From: Rhizobium glycinendophyticum
GTDB lineage: Bacteria > Pseudomonadota > Alphaproteobacteria > Rhizobiales > Rhizobiaceae
Reading direction: 5' to 3'
DNA length: 64,000 bases
NCBI RefSeq assembly: GCF_006443685.1
Contig: NZ_VFYP01000003.1
Location: 62,001 to 126,000, forward strand
This document shows positions 62,580 through 64,000 of this stretch, piece by piece. A program made the position numbers and the translations under genes. The first letter of the stretch is position 1; every line of letters begins with the position of its first letter. Under the pieces are notes generated by a model. That model had not been told where the DNA came from. It did not search any database and worked only from the letters and a program-made list of their open reading frames with translations.

Positions 62580-62753
62580 AATGGGGAACTGGAGCCTGGA
62601 AAGAAGACGAATCCGTGGAGAACCAACGGCGCGGGCCTTTGATCCTACACCCCCGGAAATGTTTGGCCAGACCGCGTTTGCACGGCTGCCATGCAGTCTG
62701 ACAACTGCGCAAGCTGCCTTGCCCGCCGCAGCCTCTCCGTGCTTGAGTAGCGC

Positions 62754-63662
62754 ATGGCCTTCACATTCCGTCAGCTGCAATATTTCGTCGCCGTCGCCGA
62801 GCAGGGTTCCGTCACCCGCGCGGCGCAGAACCTCTCCATTTCGCAGTCTTCGGTCACCGAGGCGATCAAGGAACTGGAGGGCGATCTGGGCGTGGAACTC
62901 TTCGAGCGCCACCCGCGCGGCCTGTCGATCACCTATAACGGCCACCAGTTCCTCCGCCATGCGACGAAGATTTTGGCCACCGTCTCGGATGCCCGCCATG
63001 TGTTTGCCGAAACGAAGAGCAATACCGGTGGCACGCTCAACATCGGCGTTACCTCGCTTGTCGCCGGCTACGTGCTCTCGGATCTCCTCGCCCGCTACCG
63101 CCGCGCTTGCCCTGGCGTGGAGGTTTCGGCTATCGAGGACAACGGGTCTTATCTCGAACACCTGCTGATCGGCGGCGAACTGGATGTCGCCGTCATGGTC
63201 ATCTCCAACCTGCGCGACCGCATGGCGCTGCAGGCGGAAATCCTGGAAACCTCGCCCTACCGCCTCTGGCTCCCCATCGGCCACCCACTGGTCTCCGCCG
63301 ACATCATCTCAATTGCCGACATCACGAAAGAACCGCTGATCATGCTGACGGTGGACGAAATCGAGGAGAACACCGGCAAGCTCCTTTCGGCACTCGGCGC
63401 ACGCCCGCATGTCGCCTTCCGCACCCGCTCTGTCGAAGCCGTCCGCAGCCTGGTCGCCACCGGCGCCGGCGTGGCGCTGTTGCCCGATCTCGTCTACCGC
63501 CCCTGGTCGCTGGAAGGCGACCGCATCGAAAGCCGCGACGTGTCCGGTGCTCTGCCGGTGGTGCAAGTCGGCATGGTCTGGCGCAAGGGCTCCAGCCTGC
63601 CCCAGGCGGCAAGGGACTTTGTGGGGATCGCGGAAGCGAGCCGCAGTGGGCGGGTGCGGTAA
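62754..63662 (+). CDS. LysR-family transcriptional regulator
   Basis: A 302-residue LysR protein. The winged helix (MAFTFRQLQYFVAVAEQGSV, then TRAAQNLSISQSSVTEAI) and the effector domain starting GGTLNIGVTSLVAGYVLSDL are complete. It belongs to the OxyR/CysB-like group with a short linker helix. It faces the DMT transporter gene across 174 bp and probably regulates it. A repeat element follows the stop. Confidence 0.92.
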   Translation: MAFTFRQLQYFVAVAEQGSVTRAAQNLSISQSSVTEAIKELEGDLGVELFERHPRGLSITYNGHQFLRHATKILATVSDARHVFAETKSNTGGTLNIGVTSLVAGYVLSDLLARYRRACPGVEVSAIEDNGSYLEHLLIGGELDVAVMVISNLRDRMALQAEILETSPYRLWLPIGHPLVSADIISIADITKEPLIMLTVDEIEENTGKLLSALGARPHVAFRTRSVEAVRSLVATGAGVALLPDLVYRPWSLEGDRIESRDVSGALPVVQVGMVWRKGSSLPQAARDFVGIAEASRSGRVR

Positions 63663-63679
63663 TCTTCATCGTAGCGATT

Positions 63680-63798
63680 GCCCCCTTATCCGGCTGCCGC
63701 CACCTTCTCCCCGTGAACGGGGAGAAGGCCGCCGGGGCCGCCTATTTGCCCCCTTCTCCCCGCCTGCGGGGAGCAGGTCCCGGCAGGGGATGAGGGGC
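63680..63798. repeat. GC-rich intergenic repeat, 119 bp
   Basis: It begins GCCCCCTTATCC and ends GGATGAGGGGC, with internal hairpins CCTTCTCCCCG/CGGGGAGAAGG and CTCCCCGCCTGCGGGGAG. It is clearly related to the repeats at 31225-31335 (same orientation) and 41376-41479 (opposite orientation). It lies 18 bp beyond the lysR stop. Confidence 0.8.
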
Positions 63799-63948
63799 AT
63801 ACCCACCTACCAGGAAAAGCCCAACCCATCGGAAAAACCGATATCACCATTCTGACGAATGAATTTGCGAATGCGGTTAATTCACGGCAACCTTCTGGCC
63901 GGGAACAATGGCCGCAAAAGCGCGGCCGCACACACGGGAGACCTCGCG

Positions 63949-64000
63949 ATGAAATCGATTCTGAAGTCTTGTACTGTCCTCGCCTCTGTACTGAGCCTGA
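63949..64000 (+). CDS. start of a secreted protein, truncated by the window edge
   Basis: Only 17 codons are visible: MKSILKSCTVLASVLSL. They form the basic and hydrophobic parts of a Sec signal peptide. GGGAG lies 8 bases before the ATG, which supports a real start. Nothing can be said about function. Confidence 0.6.
   Translation, partial: MKSILKSCTVLASVLSL

Noticed and set aside
62580..63284. Upstream extension of the DMT transporter frame
   Set aside because: The extension is antisense to the lysR gene. The transporter's own first helix starts directly after the ATG at 62579.

Overview
This 64 kb window is chromosomal DNA of an alphaproteobacterium, most likely a member of the Rhizobiaceae (Rhizobium, Agrobacterium, Allorhizobium or relatives). 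I infer this from the high GC content, the Omp25/31-type small beta-barrel proteins, the adjacent gltX and lysS genes, the Mur-box-like site ahead of a sitABCD operon, a long speF-like leader ahead of ornithine decarboxylase, many LacI-family sugar operons, and short GC-rich intergenic repeats. I see no insertion sequence, prophage, tRNA, rRNA or CRISPR array. It looks like a stable chromosome segment rich in metabolic and transport genes.

Layout. 1-5.5 kb: a truncated TRAP binding protein (TakP type), an Inh-type protease inhibitor, a lacI-hydroxyacid dehydrogenase operon, a MarR regulator, a creatininase-family amidohydrolase and a Phd/PIN toxin-antitoxin pair. 5.5-10 kb: a His-rich COG0523 GTPase with a WD40 partner, then a chemoreceptor. 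10-13.3 kb: three outer-membrane barrel proteins and a GNAT enzyme. 13.3-16 kb: ornithine decarboxylase behind a structured ~480 nt leader, and a divergent LysR gene. 16-18 kb: a DUF1007 protein with a NicO metal transporter. 18-28 kb: mixed housekeeping and regulatory genes (GNAT, DUF533, eda, a CYTH/CHAD pair, a YafY-type regulator, glyoxalase, trhO, a CHASE4-GGDEF-EAL protein, a nitroreductase with a divergent HxlR regulator).

28-37.4 kb is a catabolic island: a ribose-type sugar ABC transporter, an isomerase/epimerase, a Gfo/Idh dehydrogenase and a GH1 beta-glucosidase, all leftward. A divergent LacI repressor faces them across a perfect double operator. 37.5-40 kb: a GreA-like factor, an aldo/keto reductase and LysR. 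40-44 kb: a lacI-xylB-xylA operon for xylose. 44-48 kb: an EmrAB-type efflux pair with a divergent TetR gene. 48-54 kb: TerC, an SLC13 permease, gltX and lysS. 54-60 kb: a large His-rich membrane-anchored protein of unknown function, then sitABCD for Mn(II)/Fe(II) uptake behind a Mur-type box. 60-64 kb: a double-domain ArsA ATPase without any other ars gene, a DMT-family transporter with a divergent LysR regulator, and the start of a secreted protein.

Three themes recur. First is transition-metal handling: the GTPase/WD40 pair, DUF1007/NicO, the sitABCD region and orphan ArsA. Second is sugar catabolism under LacI regulators that sit beside visible operators. Third is a family of about 100 bp GC-rich repeats placed between genes. 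I found no clear-cut new defence or mobile system. The best leads are the His-rich protein beside sitABCD, the GTPase/WD40 pair, the orphan ArsA and the ornithine decarboxylase leader.
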